This document shows positions 33,381-46,100 of a stretch of 64,000 nucleotides of DNA, in pieces. Position 1 is the stretch's first letter, and the number at the start of each line of letters is the position of its first letter. A program made the translations under genes and the position numbers. This DNA comes from Craterostigma plantagineum (taxonomy: Eukaryota > Streptophyta > Magnoliopsida > Lamiales > Linderniaceae). The stretch is from assembly GCA_027422505.1 (NCBI GenBank), contig JAPQWV010000670.1, positions 235,129 to 299,128 of the forward strand. The letters are read 5' to 3'. The notes under the pieces were generated by a model. It saw only the letters and a list, made by a program, of their open reading frames with translations. It was not told the DNA's origin and searched no databases.

Positions 33381-34282
33381 ATGGTTAGAACTAGAGGAGA
33401 AGGCAGTGGAGGAAACAATCATGAAGGCGAAAATGTAAACCCGACTGACAATTGTGATTCGGCTATTCTTCAGCTTACTGAATTAGTACGTCAGCAGTCT
33501 CAACAGATTCGGGAATTGATTCAGCAGCAAAACTCTGAGGGGACAAGGAATAACGGAATTTCTCAGACTGATAGGGTTGAAGCAGTGGGTGAAAGATTTC
33601 GTAAACTGAACCCACCGACTTTTGAGGATTCTATTGATCCAACGTCTGCTGAGGATTGGCTCAGAACATTGGAGAGTATGTTCCAATATAGCAGAATTCC
33701 TGAGAATGAGAAAGTTTTGTGTGCTGCATTTCTACTGCGAGGAAGTGCAGGGCATTGGTGGGACACTATTTTGGCGATCGAGGATCCAATCAATATGAGT
33801 TGGGAACGTTTCAAGGAACTATTCCGAAATAAATACTTCACCGCACCTGTGCGAGCCCAACGCATGAATGAGTTCATCAATCTCAAACAAGGGGCGATGA
33901 CAGTGGCGGAATACATCAGAAAATTTGAACAACTGTCAAGGTTCGCGACACATATGGTGAGTACTGATGCTCTGAAGATTGAACGATTTCTTGAGGGTCT
34001 TAAGCCGGAGTTGTATCGTGACGTTAATATGGCCGGACTACAAGGAGCTTCATATGCTCAAGTGGCGGAGCGGGCGATGGTGGCAGAACAAGCTGAGACA
34101 CGAATTATTCGTGCTCAGGAGGCAAAGCGAAAGTTTGAGCAAGGAGCAAGGTGGAGTGGGGGTAATCAGAAACGACAGTTCTTTCCAAAGGTGGGAAGCT
34201 AAATTTTCAGAATAGGTCTGGACCACCTCAGCAACAACCACCTCAGCAACAAAATCTTAATCAATGGAGACCCCCAGCCCCA
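33381..34282 (+). pseudogene. gypsy-2 Gag, frameshifted
   Basis: 273 codons from MVRTRGEGSGGNNHEGEN through the retrotransposon gag domain ([56 protein letters not shown]), ending FPKVGS and TAA at about 34200. In gypsy-1 the same position reads [10 protein letters not shown], so an indel near 34195 throws the frame off the zinc-knuckle region, which resumes in another frame before 34283. Strong similarity to gypsy-1 shows they are the same clade. Confidence 0.88.
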
Positions 34283-35677
34283 ATGCCAGCTTGCCCAAGG
34301 TGTGGACGACATCATTCGGGTATTTGTTTTTCACAGAATGCTATCTGTTACAAATGCGGAAAGACGGGACATTACGCAAGATCATGTTCGGAGAAGACAT
34401 CAGGAAATCAAACTATGGCTCAAGCGAAATCACCAACTGTGCCAGCACGTGTGTATACATTGACTGCAGAGGAAGCAAAAGTTAATCCATCCGTGGTGGC
34501 AGGTATTATACTTATTCACAAACTTCCGACATGCATTTTAGTAGATTCAGGAGCCACGCATTCATTTGCATCCACTAAATATGTGACGAGACTCGGGATT
34601 ACACCTACCCTATCTGATTGTGAATATAATGTGACCGTTCCACACGGAGTTGCGATGCGAACCAATTTGGTTTTACGGAATTCTCCGGTGTTAATTAATG
34701 GAAAAGAATTGTCCGTTGACTTAATAGTCATTCCAATGAATGATTATGAGGTGATTCTTGGAATGGACTGGCTATCGAAATACGGAGCTGTCATCGACTG
34801 TAATCGCAAAACAGTTACGTTTAATATTGAAGAGAATGAACCTTTCACTTTTGTGGGAACAATCAAAGAAAGAAATGTTTCTAGAATTTCAGCGGTAAAG
34901 GCACAACGTTTGATCAAGGTGGGATGTGAAGCTTATTTAGTCTTCGCAGTGAAATCAGAGGAACGTACATCTCCGAAATTAGAGGATGTACCAGTGGTAC
35001 GAGATTTTTCTGACGTATTTCCTGAAGATCTGCCCGGATTACCACCGGATCGAGAAATTGAATTTACGATTGATCTGATACCAGGTTCTGCTCCAATCTC
35101 TAGAACTCCCTATCGGTTAGCGCCAACTGAATTGAAAGAGTTAAGAGAACAGTTGGACGATCTGTTACAGAAGGGATTTATCCAACCCAGTTTTTCTCCT
35201 TGGGGAGCGCCAGTTCTGTTCGTGCGAAAGAAGGATGGGTCGATGCGATTATGTATTGACTACAGGGAGCTGAACAAGATCACAATCAAGAATAAATATC
35301 CATTACCAAGAATAGATGATTTATTTGATCAACTTCAAGGCGCAACGGTGTTTTCAAAGATAGATTTACGATCGGGGTATCATCAATTGAAGGTTCGAGA
35401 AGAAGATATTCCAAAGACGGCATTCAGTACCCGATATGGACACTACGAATTTTTAGTTATGCCTTTTGGGGTAACTAATGCGCCAGCGGCATTTATGGAT
35501 TTAATGAATCGAGTGTTCAAACAATTCTTGGACAAGTTTGTGATTGTGTTCATTGATGACATTCTTATTTATTCGAAGACAAAGGAGGAACACGAAATAC
35601 ATCTGAAGATAGTTCTTGAAATATTACGAAAAAATAAATTATATGCCAAGTTCAAGAAAATGATGAGTTATATCTGA
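34283..35677 (+). pseudogene. gypsy-2 zinc knuckle, protease and RT first part
   Basis: 464 codons: [12 protein letters not shown] and [14 protein letters not shown] knuckles, protease [15 protein letters not shown] from [17 protein letters not shown] to [20 protein letters not shown] and LYAKFKK, then MMSYI and stop. The catalytic VFIDD is kept. The stop arises because about 790 bp (by comparison with gypsy-1) are deleted, from just after YAKFKK in RT to the spacer before integrase. The join is not a multiple of three. Confidence 0.9.
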
Positions 35678-37068
35678 AAATTAAAGATGCACAGACGGAG
35701 CAAACTTCAACTGATTTCAAAATACAAGAAGACGGAAGTCTATATTTCAAGGACCGTTTGTACGTACCTGATAATGCGGAGATTCGAAAAATAGTAATGA
35801 CGGAAGCACATGCGACGGCATATTCAGTACATCCAGGAGCTACAAAAATGTATAGAGATCTTCGAATAAATTATTGGTGGCCGGGAATGAAAAGAGACAT
35901 TGCAACATTCGTAAGTCAGTGTCTAACATGCCAACAAATAAAGGCAGAACATCAAAGACCGGCAGGGACATTACAACCTTTGCCAATACCTGAGTGGAAG
36001 TGGGATCATATTACGATGGATTTCGTTGTTGGTCTACCAAAGACTGTAAAAGGTTATGATGCTATTTGGGTTATAGTCGATCGATTGACTAAGTCTGCTC
36101 ATTTTCTACCCATAAGTTCGATATTTTCCCTGGAGCGATACGCAGAGATATATATTCAGGAAATTGTTCGACTCCACGGGGTTCCATTATCAATTATTTC
36201 TGATCGAGATTCACGGTTCTTGTCTAATTTTTGGAAGAGTCTGCAGAAAGCAATGGGGACTAAGTTGTCTTTCAGTACGGCTTATCATCCTCAGACTGAT
36301 GGGCAGTCAGAACGAACTATCCAAACTTTGGAAGATATGTTGCGAGCATGTATTTTGGATTTAAAAGGAAACTGGAGCAAATATTTGCCATTGATCGAGT
36401 TTTCTTACAACAATAGTTATCATGCGACTATTGGGATGGCACCCTATGAAGCCTTGTATGGACGCAAATGTCGATCTCCCATACATTGGGATGAAGTAGG
36501 TGAACGTGCGATGTTAGGACCTGACATGGTTCAAGAAATGACTGAGGCAATAGCAAAAATACGAGAAAGAATGCAAACAGCTCAAAGTCGACAAAAGAGT
36601 TATGCAGATAAAAGACGTAGGCCTTTGAAATTTGAATTAAATGACTGGGTGTTTATAAAAGTATCTCCAATGAAAGGCGTGAAACGGTTTGGGCGAAAGG
36701 GTAAGTTAAGCCCAAGATATATTGGACCTTTTAGAATAATTAAAAGAGTCGGTGAAGTAGCTTATCAACTGGAATTACCAGCCTCATTGGCACAAGTTCA
36801 TGATGTTTTTCATGTATCGACATTGCGAAAATATGTCGCTGACCCAAATCATGTTTTGAGAAATGAATTTCCATATCAACAGCTCAAGTCAGATTTAAGT
36901 TATGAAGAGAAGCCAGTGGAGATTTTAATGTATGAAGTGAAGAAACTTCGAAATAAAGAGATTCCGTTAGTGAAAGTGTTATGGCAGAATCAGTCAACTG
37001 AAGAAGCTACATGGGAACGTGAAGATGATATGAGAAATCGCTATCCAGAATTGTTTCAACTAACCTGA
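35660..37068 (+). CDS. gypsy-2 integrase with chromodomain-like C-terminus
   Basis: An open frame resumes at END(E/D)[13 protein letters not shown] (about 35660); the first ATG is 35758... or the Tyr-Val-Pro segment just before it. It contains the H2C2 finger ([28 protein letters not shown]), [54 protein letters not shown] and a C-terminal [17 protein letters not shown]. All three catalytic acidic residues are present. It has no start in good context and would have been made as part of Gag-Pol before the deletion. Confidence 0.88.
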
Positions 37069-37090
37069 TTTCGGGGACGAAATCCTTTTT

Positions 37091-37104
37091 AAGGGGGGGA
37101 GAAT
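37091..37104 (+). promoter_or_regulatory. gypsy-2 polypurine tract
   Basis: TAAGGGGGGGAGAA immediately before the 3' LTR. Confidence 0.92.
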
Positions 37105-39912
37105 GTAATACCCGGGTCCCGTGAGTAAGTTGGCCAATAAATTTGCATGCATATTATGTGTTTATATGATTTTATATTTAGTATTTATTTAATTTGGTGA
37201 CTATATGATATCTAACATTATTTGGAAATTAGATATTGAGTTTGATGAATTTTGAAATTTGGTTGTGTGGGTAAGATAATTTCGAAATATGATAATTTAG
37301 AAATTTAGGGTTTCTTTTGGATAAATTTCGAAACAAATGAATAAGAAGAAATTCGAAATTTGGATGAAGTTGGAAACAAGGAAAATTTCGAACTATCCTT
37401 CGAAATTTTTATTTTTTTTTCGAAGCATATGTTTCGACATCTTCAATAGGGATTTCGAAATTATTAGTAACATAGGTAATATTAAATAATGACTAATCTA
37501 AGGTTTAAAGAGTTGGTAAACGTCTTTATCATTGAACTCACTACAAAATTAACAATGGGATGAGTCCAAACATTCCAAATTAAAAGGGAAAGCAGAAAAC
37601 GACTTAAAGCTAAGGAATAATAATAAATAAAAGCTTTAATATAACAATAAGGAAAGAAAGAAATCCGTTAGATGAAATTTTCGTGGAACAAGTCCAGGAA
37701 GGAGGTGAAGAACTGAAATAGTTTCCATAACGTAACTTGGAATTTGGTAAGAGTTCTTACTATAATCTTTATATTTTAAATTAGGTCTTGGTCTATTTAA
37801 GTGTTATTAAACATGAAATTTATGTAAGGTTATATTCTTTAGGGTTTTTGATTTTTGAAAAAGAAGAACATCATTTGGAGTTGATATGATATTTAAAGTG
37901 TTCTTGTGATAATTAAGGTGTTCATGATAGATAAGATTTTGATCGAAAGATTATATGGGTTAAGAATTAAATAGTGTTTTGTAAGGATTTCGAAATGATT
38001 ATATTTAGTTGGTTCGAAATTTTGATAAATGTCGGGTAAAATGTCGAGGAGTCATCAAAGAGGGTTTCGAAATTTTTATGAGAGTGCCGAGATTTTTATA
38101 GGTAAATGTCGAGACAAATTACTAAAAATGTCGAGCTGTTATTTGAAGGGGAATCGTGGGTAAGATGTCGACATTTTTTTTAGAAGTGAAAATATCGAGT
38201 TATGAGATGACATTGATTTCGACTGAAATAAGATATAGACATGAATATTATATATCATGTGGGGTTAAAGATTTCGAATAGGATTGTGAGATGTTGATAT
38301 GATTGATATCGAGATCTATAGTGAAACTCCTTTAATAATGCCAAGATTCATTGTATAATATGAAAAATGTCGAAACCTTGAATAGTAAAGAATGAAAATG
38401 TCGAATGATATGTGTCTTAGGTGAAATGATTTCGAGATTTTTGGTGTGTGGTGTTTCGACATCTTTGGGTATTATTTAATAATGTCGAACTGATTGAGAT
38501 CTATAGATGTCGAGATCCATTTTAAGAAAATGTCGAGACCTTATGTACAATGTCGAGAGTTATACTGAAAATGTCGAAATTTATCTATACAATGAATATC
38601 GAGATTCTTGTTTATAAATATCGAGGAAGATGTCGAAATGTTTAGGTGTCGAGATTTATACCAAATTTTATTTCGAGATTTCGTTTTTATTCAAATCTTG
38701 AAACTTTATAATATAATATGTCGAGATTTAAATTATTGTGTAATTTGAGATTTTTGTAAATATCAAAGTGGTATTTTTAACTTAAGTAAAATTTGGAATT
38801 TTAGGGTTTAAAATTTAGAAGTCGAAAATAGGGTTTTCAAATTTAAATAATTTCGTGAAATTTTAACTAAATTAATGAATTATAATTTTATATGTTTTTA
38901 TAATTAGGAGTCGAAGGTTAGCGATTTAACTGTGCAATAAGCTAAGGATATCAGGTAAGTGGGAATTTCACCTACAACACATAAATTAATTTATGTGCGT
39001 ATTTTATGTGACTATGTGCTTCGATGAGAATATGTGACTTGAGTGATTTGTTATATATAATGGTTTGGTAAGTATTTGTTGCATTATACATGGAGCATAT
39101 TGCATGTGCACGCACGAAATAAGTTGAGTATTTTGAGAGAGGAGCGTGCATTGTATTACTCGAATGGAAAGCGAGTTATATGATAGATGAGAATATAGCT
39201 ACTACTACAAAAGCACCATGACGGGGGTAAACCGTCGAGTATATTACCTAAATTATTTAGGTATTGGGAAGGCACGTAGTATAACTATAGTGCCAGGAAA
39301 GTAATTTGATAGAGGGGCGACCTGGTGAATGATAAGATTGGAGATAAACCCTAATTTTATCCTAGCCAGCGTGGGCCACTATCGTATTTTTATCCGTAAA
39401 GGATTTGAGCTCATGATATGATGGTGCGGTTAGTAAGTAGCTATGGGCCCTGATAAAAAATGAGAAACGAATGAGTATGATGTAAGAATAGTATTAGAAA
39501 GCATTGGCGCGGAGGCCTTTGCTATTTTGGCACGTGCATACATGCATATTTCCACTTACTGAGCTTTATAGCTCATCCCATGTTTTTATGTGTTGTAGAT
39601 GCAGCAAACACGGTATATGAATGTTTAGATAGTAAGGCTGATCCTTCTGGAACTTCCGGTGACTTTTGAGGGTGGTGTGTACATGGATGCGACCTGTGTG
39701 ACGGGCGTTATGTTTAATTATATTGGTTTTTGTAAAATAAGTTTGTATTGTATATAAAGTTTGAACAATGTTGGTATTGTAAAATAGTTGAGTGTGGTGT
39801 GCTTGGTAAAATCGAAAAAATTCTATCTATGTTTTATATGTGATATATTTTATATTTTCTTTAGTCACGTAAGTTAGTGTAAGAAAATAGTAGTAGAAGG
39901 CGGGTCGTCACA
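37105..39912 (+). repeat. gypsy-2 3' LTR, 2808 bp
   Basis: Near-perfect copy of 30413-33221. Differences seen include several one-base indels in T, A and G runs, and a small cluster in the last 120 bp (GTGGTGTGCTTGG versus GTGGTTTGTTTTG). Confidence 0.95.
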
Positions 39913-39917
39913 TGGTT
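39913..39917. repeat. 5-bp target site duplication of gypsy-2 (right)
   Basis: TGGTT, matching 30408-30412. Confidence 0.9.
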
Positions 39918-40585
39918 GGTTACTAAACCCATTACTTCAAACGTGGGATCTCTCGTGTATAACATATACACATACGTGAGATCTCTCGTGTATAACATGT
40001 ATACATACATGCATATATAAGGGAGAAAAGGTACGATCTATCAGGGGCTCTACTCTATGACTAACTCCCATTCTATCTACTCTATCACCTCTCTCACTGA
40101 ATATGGGCGACAAAACTGCACACGGAGAATTCAGGATTATCGCCATCTCATAGCCGAATCTCATTAGTTTATACTTTATCTAACTATTGCTTTATCTCAT
40201 AATCTTTTACGCTTTAACGTCGACGAATGATTATCTGACTTGAGCGTCGGAGGGGCGTCGCCGAAACGACGCCCTTTAGCCCGTTTTTTCCGTGGTATTT
40301 CAGGGATCCGTTGAAGACGAAGACGGAGGGCTCGAAACGGCGACGGACCGATAGCTTCCAGCGCACCATTGATGCGAGGGTCGATTTTTTGGTCCGCATC
40401 ATTCTTGTTTTGCTTTCGTGTTTAACTACGAGTTCTTTTTAGTTTTGACTTTCTCCCTCTCTTGACGTTCTTCATATGATAGGTATACATGAGCATCTCG
40501 ATTGTTGTGAGGGATTAGGCAATAAGGTGACATATTTTTCTTTAAGTCCAAGCAACGTGGTGATAAGCCTTATCACAATTAAATG
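39918..40585. other. intergenic, possible LTR relic
   Basis: A 33-bp repeat (ACGTGRGATCTCTCGTGTAT...) starts at 39941 and 39974. Around 40230-40300 the sequence GGCGTCGCCGAAACGACGCCC resembles the CG-rich part of some gypsy LTRs; no boundaries were found. Confidence 0.35.
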
Positions 40586-40593
40586 CTTTTGGG
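40586..40593. repeat. 8-bp TSD of hAT MITE (left)
   Basis: CTTTTGGG, repeated exactly at 41093-41100. Confidence 0.88.
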
Positions 40594-41092
40594 TAGAGCT
40601 ATCAAAATAGCCCGCGGCCCGTGGGCCGGCCCGCCCCGCCATGCCTATGGGGCTGCTGGGCTGGGATGTTTAAGGCCCGGCAGAAGGCCCGGCCCACCAT
40701 ATTTTTTTTTATTAATTTATGTTATAAATTAAATATATATTTATTTAAATAGAGGAATTAATTAATGGTTTTATTTATAATTAATGATGCATTTATTAAT
40801 TAATACATAATTAATGTATATTTAAATAGTATAATTAAATAATTAATGATGCATTTATTAATTAATACATAATTAATGTACATTTAAATATCATAATTAT
40901 ATAAATTATTCTTAATTAATTAAAAAGTTTAAATAAAGAAAATTTAAAAAAAATTCATGGTGGGGCGGGCTGGGCTTCGGTTTTGAAGGCCCGCCACATG
41001 GCGGGCCAGCCCGCCCCGCTCCGCCCCGCCAAACAACGGGCTTTGGCGGGCGGCGGGCCAGTCCGCCTAGGCCCGGCCCATTGCCAGCTCTA
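40594..41092. mobile_element. hAT-type MITE, 499 bp
   Basis: The left end TAGAGCTATCAAAATAGCCC and the right end (reverse complement) TAGAGCTGGCAATGGGCCGG form imperfect TIRs with GGCCCG-rich subterminal runs, flanked by a perfect 8-bp duplication, the size made by hAT transposases. The core is AT-rich with a repeated block (TTAATTAATACATAATTAAT at about 40796 and 40857). No coding capacity. Confidence 0.88.
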
Positions 41093-41100
41093 CTTTTGGG
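41093..41100. repeat. 8-bp TSD of hAT MITE (right)
   Basis: CTTTTGGG. Confidence 0.88.
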
Positions 41101-41327
41101 CCTTATTTAGGTATTGGGATTATAATTATAGCCCATTCAATTAATTCTCATATCATTGTATTTTAAATATTCTTCAGCTAGGTTGAATAAATTTTGAAAT
41201 TATTGACGTGAATGTTTTCCTTTCAAGAACTAAAATCGTGTTATTAAAAGTCCTAATCCACGTATTTACACAGTTAGTTATATCAAAATCCCGTATTAAA
41301 TTTTACGGGTATTACAACCTTCTCCCT

Positions 41328-42073
41328 TCATTCCTCAATTAAGTCAAGCTCATCCGCGCGAAGTTGATCATTTTCTTCTGAGTATCCTATCGCCCAAGCG
41401 CTTTCTTGCCCTATTTCCACCGGCAGAACCGCTTCACTTCCATACACCAGGCTGAACAGGGTCTCCTTCGCCCCAACCCGAGGCGAGGTCTGGTAAGACC
41501 AGAGCACGCTTTGCAACTTGTTAAACCAAGCTCTTTTTAACCGGTCCAATCGAATTTTGAGCGCTTGAACGATGGTCCGATTCGTTACTCGATTCTGTAG
41601 CCAGTGCACCATTCTTTTAACATGCGCCGACTGAAATGCCTCCCATTGTCGCATACTAACCTCCTCGGGATGCCGAATCTGCACAGTATGTTTTTCCATA
41701 GAAGGAGTTTACCGCTGCTTCTGTGATGCGAACTAGTGCTTCGGCCTCTACCCACTTAGAGCAGTAATCAACCGCCACCAGGAGGAACTTCTTTTGTGAG
41801 GTGTTGCCTTCGAGCGGCCCAACAATGTCTAGCCCCAGTAATTGAACTGACAGGCTGACACGACTGCTTTCATCGTCTCTGCGGGGGCTCTTTACAAGTT
41901 CATATATTTTTGACATCTGTGATAGCCCCTTACCATCTTGATCGAGTCTCCCTTCATGGTCGGCCAAAATAAGCCTGCTAGCATGGCCTTTCGCGCCAAC
42001 GCCATTCCTCCAATGTGACTTCCACAACTTCCTTCGTGAATGTCTACCAAGGCTTCCTCGGATTCCTCTTTTT
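41328..42073 (-). pseudogene. Tat-like gypsy integrase, broken
   Basis: Zinc finger (HEGSCGSHIGGMALARKAM, CQKYMNL) then LLGLDIVGPLEGNTSQKKFLLVAVDYCSKWVEAEAL, followed after a frameshift near 41680 by NRTIVQALKIRLDRLKRAW and WSYQTSPRVGAKETLFSLVYGSEAVLPVEI. The C-terminal region stops at 41328. Confidence 0.82.
42055..42071. repeat. 17-bp TSD of LINE-2 (left)
   Basis: TCCTCGGATTCCTCTTT, repeated at 42891-42907; its right limit merges into the poly-T. Confidence 0.85.
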
Positions 42074-42890
42074 TTTTTTGGAAACGGTAACTAAAATAAA
42101 TGGAAAACAGGAGTACAGAGCAGCGTGCATGATATCGCTCATGCCGCACCAAACGGTAGTGTAAAATCCGACCAGACAGCACCAAACACTAGGAAACCCA
42201 GACAACCTACAAGGTCCCAAACAAGACCAAAGCCAGAAAGGGAAGGGCTACGTAGGAGTCAAAAACCACAACAATCAACCGGTTCCTGGTACCAGATGTA
42301 GTACCAGCAGGGCAACCCAGCTAAGTGCCAACAAGCGCAAGACGCACAGACGGAAGACAATATCACCGTGGATAAGCTTCGGGCGGGAAGAGTAAGACAT
42401 GCATGAAGCACCCGCAAGGCTGGTCGGAAAGCGGCAAACTAATGCCAACTCCTGAATTCCATGCAGCCGGTCAAAAGGGGAGGGCGACAGGACGACAGTA
42501 CCAGAAGGGCCACCCCTCGTCCAAGCATGGACACGCACGGCACGGAAAGCAGGGAGCAACGAGGTCCAAACGCCAGCCTACAACAAGAACAACAAAAGAA
42601 CACAAGAGGGCCAGCCGAAGGGAGGGATAACAAGAACTAAAGGAAAAAGGAGATGGGAAAGGGAGACTCAGCCTCCATCAGACATCAGGACGAGGGGGGG
42701 TCATCATCCATCAAACGCGTAAGGGCAGCTCCCTCGTAGCCAAACCAAAGGAGTCAGGACACCGTCATGGAGAGCAGGAGACAACCACGCATGCAAGGTT
42801 CGGACCAGTCTCAAAACCTGTGGAGGAAAACAGCCAAGAAAACATTAGACCCAAGGGGAGGAGGAAAGTGCTACCAGGCGATGTGCCACA
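42069..42890 (-). mobile_element. LINE-2: 5'-truncated non-LTR retrotransposon, about 0.8 kb
   Basis: On the minus strand it ends TTTAGTTACCGTTTCC followed by an 11-A tail (42079-42069), the form of plant L1 3' ends. It is flanked by a 17-bp duplication. Only 3' non-coding sequence is present; apparent ORFs here are not conserved. Confidence 0.82.
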
Positions 42891-42907
42891 TCCTCGGATT
42901 CCTCTTT
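42891..42907. repeat. 17-bp TSD of LINE-2 (right)
   Basis: TCCTCGGATTCCTCTTT. Confidence 0.85.
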
Positions 42908-43017
42908 GGATAAACATCTCAGCAGGGGACCCGCGTAGGACCTTTTGGATAATATCCCGTCGATGATCGTGAAGCAGCTGGATCTCTTATGAACTACCCG
43001 GGGTCGGATTTTATCCC

Positions 43018-43028
43018 CGGAGAGAATT
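43018..43028. repeat. 11-bp TSD of LINE-1 (left)
   Basis: CGGAGAGAATT, matching 48951-48961; adjacent to the A tail of the LINE on the other strand. Confidence 0.78.
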
Positions 43029-43164
43029 TTTTTTGGAGTAAGTTCCGTGTATATATATAAAGGGGGTAAATGTACAGATGAGTGAGGGTGTGACTCCTCA
43101 CGTGCAAACCAGTAACAGACTACTGGCATAGACCAACAAAACGAAAGCTAAAACATCCAACTCA

Positions 43165-46100
43165 CTACCAAGCTACTCTCCAGAGACGTCGAATGGCTGC
43201 TCTCTGTAGATCGAACTTGGGCGATGTCCCAGTAAGCCGCATACAAACCATATCGAGGACAACAGCAACCAGCCTATCTGGAGTCGTGATAGCCCCCTCC
43301 TTCCAGCGCTTGTTGCGTGCCTGCCAAATGTGATATACCAACGAAGCAAGGACGTGACGGTAGGCGAACTGTAGGAGATGATGGCCACGCCATCGCAATG
43401 CAGCCCACCGTATACCCTGCCCCCAGTCCCGATACGGCCATCCCCACCTGATCTTCTGCCTCAGCATCCGAACACAGTCGCGTGAGAATCGACAATCAAA
43501 AAATAAATGTTGCACAGTCTCAGCATGCAGCGCGTCACAGAGAACACAAGCAGGGGTTCCAGCGCGCTGTGCCACCCAGGCCTTATCTCTAGTCGATAAA
43601 CGATCACGGATGGCAAACCACAGTATGACCTCATGTCGAGGGATCTTCAAAGGCCAAACAAGGACGCCCAAGGTACAATAGGCCTTCGTACGCGTAAGGA
43701 CTCCCTAATCAGTCGTGTCGTCGGTCGGCCATCTGGCGCTCCCTTCCAACAAATAGCATCGGTCCGATTAGGCTGAACCCGTGGAAGGTGCGGACTAAAA
43801 TCCAAATACTCCACCGCCGACTGTCCTGGCCAATTCCAGCCTTGGTGGTTGATGACAGAGCTTAGGCGGGTCCCTGCTGGCAGCCCCATCGCCAGTGGGC
43901 CTCTAGGATAGCTCTCCAATAATGGGACAACCCGTAGCCATGGGTCTTCCCATAATAACAACGACGAACCATTCCCAATAGAAAAATCAATGAAGGGTTG
44001 AATCACCTGCCTTAACTGCATCAGCTTCCTCCAGCTCCATGCAGTGTTAGCCGAGATGGTGATGGTCCAAAGCGATCGCGTATGCAGTCGTGTGCTGTAC
44101 AACCACTCCACCCAGATCGAGTCAGCAGGCCGGCTGATCACCCTCCATAGAAGCTGTACCAGAAGAGCCCTATTGTCATTAGCGATCGAGCGAATCCCTA
44201 ACCCGCCCTCATTAACTGGCAGACAAACATCATCCCAAGCTACCTTGGCCGAGGCACCACCCCACAAGAATCGGCGAAATCGTGCTTCCAAGGCACGGAT
44301 GATTCCCTTGGGCAGCAAGAAGACCCCAGACCAATAGACGTGTAAAGCCTGAAGGACAGATTTAATGAGCTGCACCCTACCCGTGTAAGATAGTGAGTGA
44401 TTCAGCCACGATCCTAGACGAGAATCCACCCGCTGCAACAGTGGTGCACAGTCACTGAGAGTCAGGCGTGAAGCAATCAGTGGGACCCCCAAGTAACGCA
44501 CTGGCAGGCGGCCTGCGCAAAATCCCGTCATAGACAGTAGCTGGGCCTTGATGCCCTCCGCCCTCCGTGAAATGTAAACCTCACTCTTGTCCGGATTAGG
44601 GTGTAACCCAGACAGCTGAGAGAATGTCATCAGAGCCTCCTTCAGTACCCCTACAGAGATAGGATCTGCATGGCAGAAAAGAAGGAGATCATCCGCGAAG
44701 GCCAACATGGGGAGCGAAGTGGTCTCACAACGCCAGTGATAGCGAAAGCGCGGTTCCGCCTGTATATGACACTCCACAAGGCCATGGAGCACCTCCATGA
44801 CGAGGGTGAAGAGGTATGGTGAAATGGGGTCCCCTTGGCGCATTCCTCTCTTTCCAGCAAAGAACCCTGCCGATCTCCCATTAAGGTTGATGGAAAAAGT
44901 GGTCGTTGTCAAGCAGCTCCGTATCCACTCAATATATCGTGGGTGGAATCCCATCGCCTGCATCGTTGCCAGCAAAAAACTCCATTCCACCTTATCATAG
45001 GCCTTGGCTAGATCGACCTTAAGCATAGCCCGTGGGGGACGGCCTTTGCTGGTGTACCCTAGGCAAAGTTCCTGTGCCAGAAGTATATTATCACTGATGC
45101 GCCTTCCAGGTATAAATGCCGTCTGCGATGCGTGGACCAGCCCTCCCAGCACTGATTTCAACCGATTAGCCAAAACCTTCGAAATTATTTTGTATAGGAC
45201 GTTGCAGCACGATATGGGACGGAAGTCTTTCGATCGACGTGGCGACTCACACTTAGGTATGAGCGTGATAAGCGTACTATTAAGCCCCTTAAGTAGGCGG
45301 CCCGTAGCGAAGAAATCCTTAGTCGCTCGTATCACATCAGGGCCGACCGTCCCCCAAGCCACTTTGAAGAAAGCGGCTGTATACCCATGAGGCCCCGGCG
45401 CCTTTTCATCCCCCATGGAGAATAGCGGATGTTTCACCTCAAGGTCTTCAACTGGGCGGACCATGTCAAAGGACGTAGCTGGGGAGAGCTTACGCGTGAT
45501 AGCCCCCTGTACCTCGGCCATGTCCACCGGTGACGCTCGTGCGGATGTGCCAAGTAATTCCTGATAAAACCCCAGTAACTCCCCTTCCACCTCTTCTGGC
45601 GTATTAAGTAGGTCTCCAGTTGGGCCTTCCAATGAGATGATTCGATTAGTCGCTCGACGAACCGCCACCTTCCTGAAGAAGTAAGATGAACATTGATCGC
45701 CATCCTTGAGCCAAGCAAGCTTGGCCCTTTGGGATAACGCCGTATGCTCTACATCGACAGCCATAGCGTAGAGAAACCGACAATGCCGTTCAAGATCATG
45801 AAACATAATCTCTAGGGGATATTTCGCTGCGAATTCCTGTGCAATCCCCAAGAAGCGTAATGCGTCCGCAACATTTGCAGCAAGGTCTCCCTTTACACGT
45901 CGCATGTGCATGAAAATGGGCTTCAACAACTTGAGCCGCTGGACCAACACATACATAGGAAACCCCGCCATGGGGATACTCCAAACACGCTGAACATGTT
46001 CCAAAAAGCCCTCCTCCTTAGTAAGAAAGTTCTCAAAACGAAAACTCACACCGCGTGGTCTCGGCGCTGACACCGCTAATGACAGTGGCGAATGATCCGA

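Larger units (their letters stand above)
30413..39912 (+). mobile_element. gypsy-2: complete Ty3/gypsy (Del/Tekay-type) element, defective pol
   Basis: 9.5 kb between perfect TGGTT duplications: 5' LTR, PBS, gag, protease, RT first part, integrase with chromodomain-like tail, PPT, 3' LTR. The two LTRs differ at only about a dozen positions by eye, so insertion is recent. RT's end and all of RNase H are deleted and gag is frameshifted, so transposition would need help from a related element such as gypsy-1. Confidence 0.95.
42891..43028 (-). pseudogene. Tat-like gypsy pre-integrase segment between the LINEs
   Basis: Encodes KRSSCFTIIDGILSKRSYAG and PLLRCLSKEESE, the usual stretch between RNase H and the integrase finger. 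Bounded on each side by LINE target duplications. Confidence 0.78.

Noticed and set aside
40214..40402. 62-codon minus-strand basic ORF
   Set aside because: CG-rich LTR-like sequence; no start context, homologous domain or neighbouring exon.
42403..42633. Plus- and minus-strand ORFs in LINE-2
   Set aside because: Overlapping frames in 3' non-coding LINE sequence; no family features.
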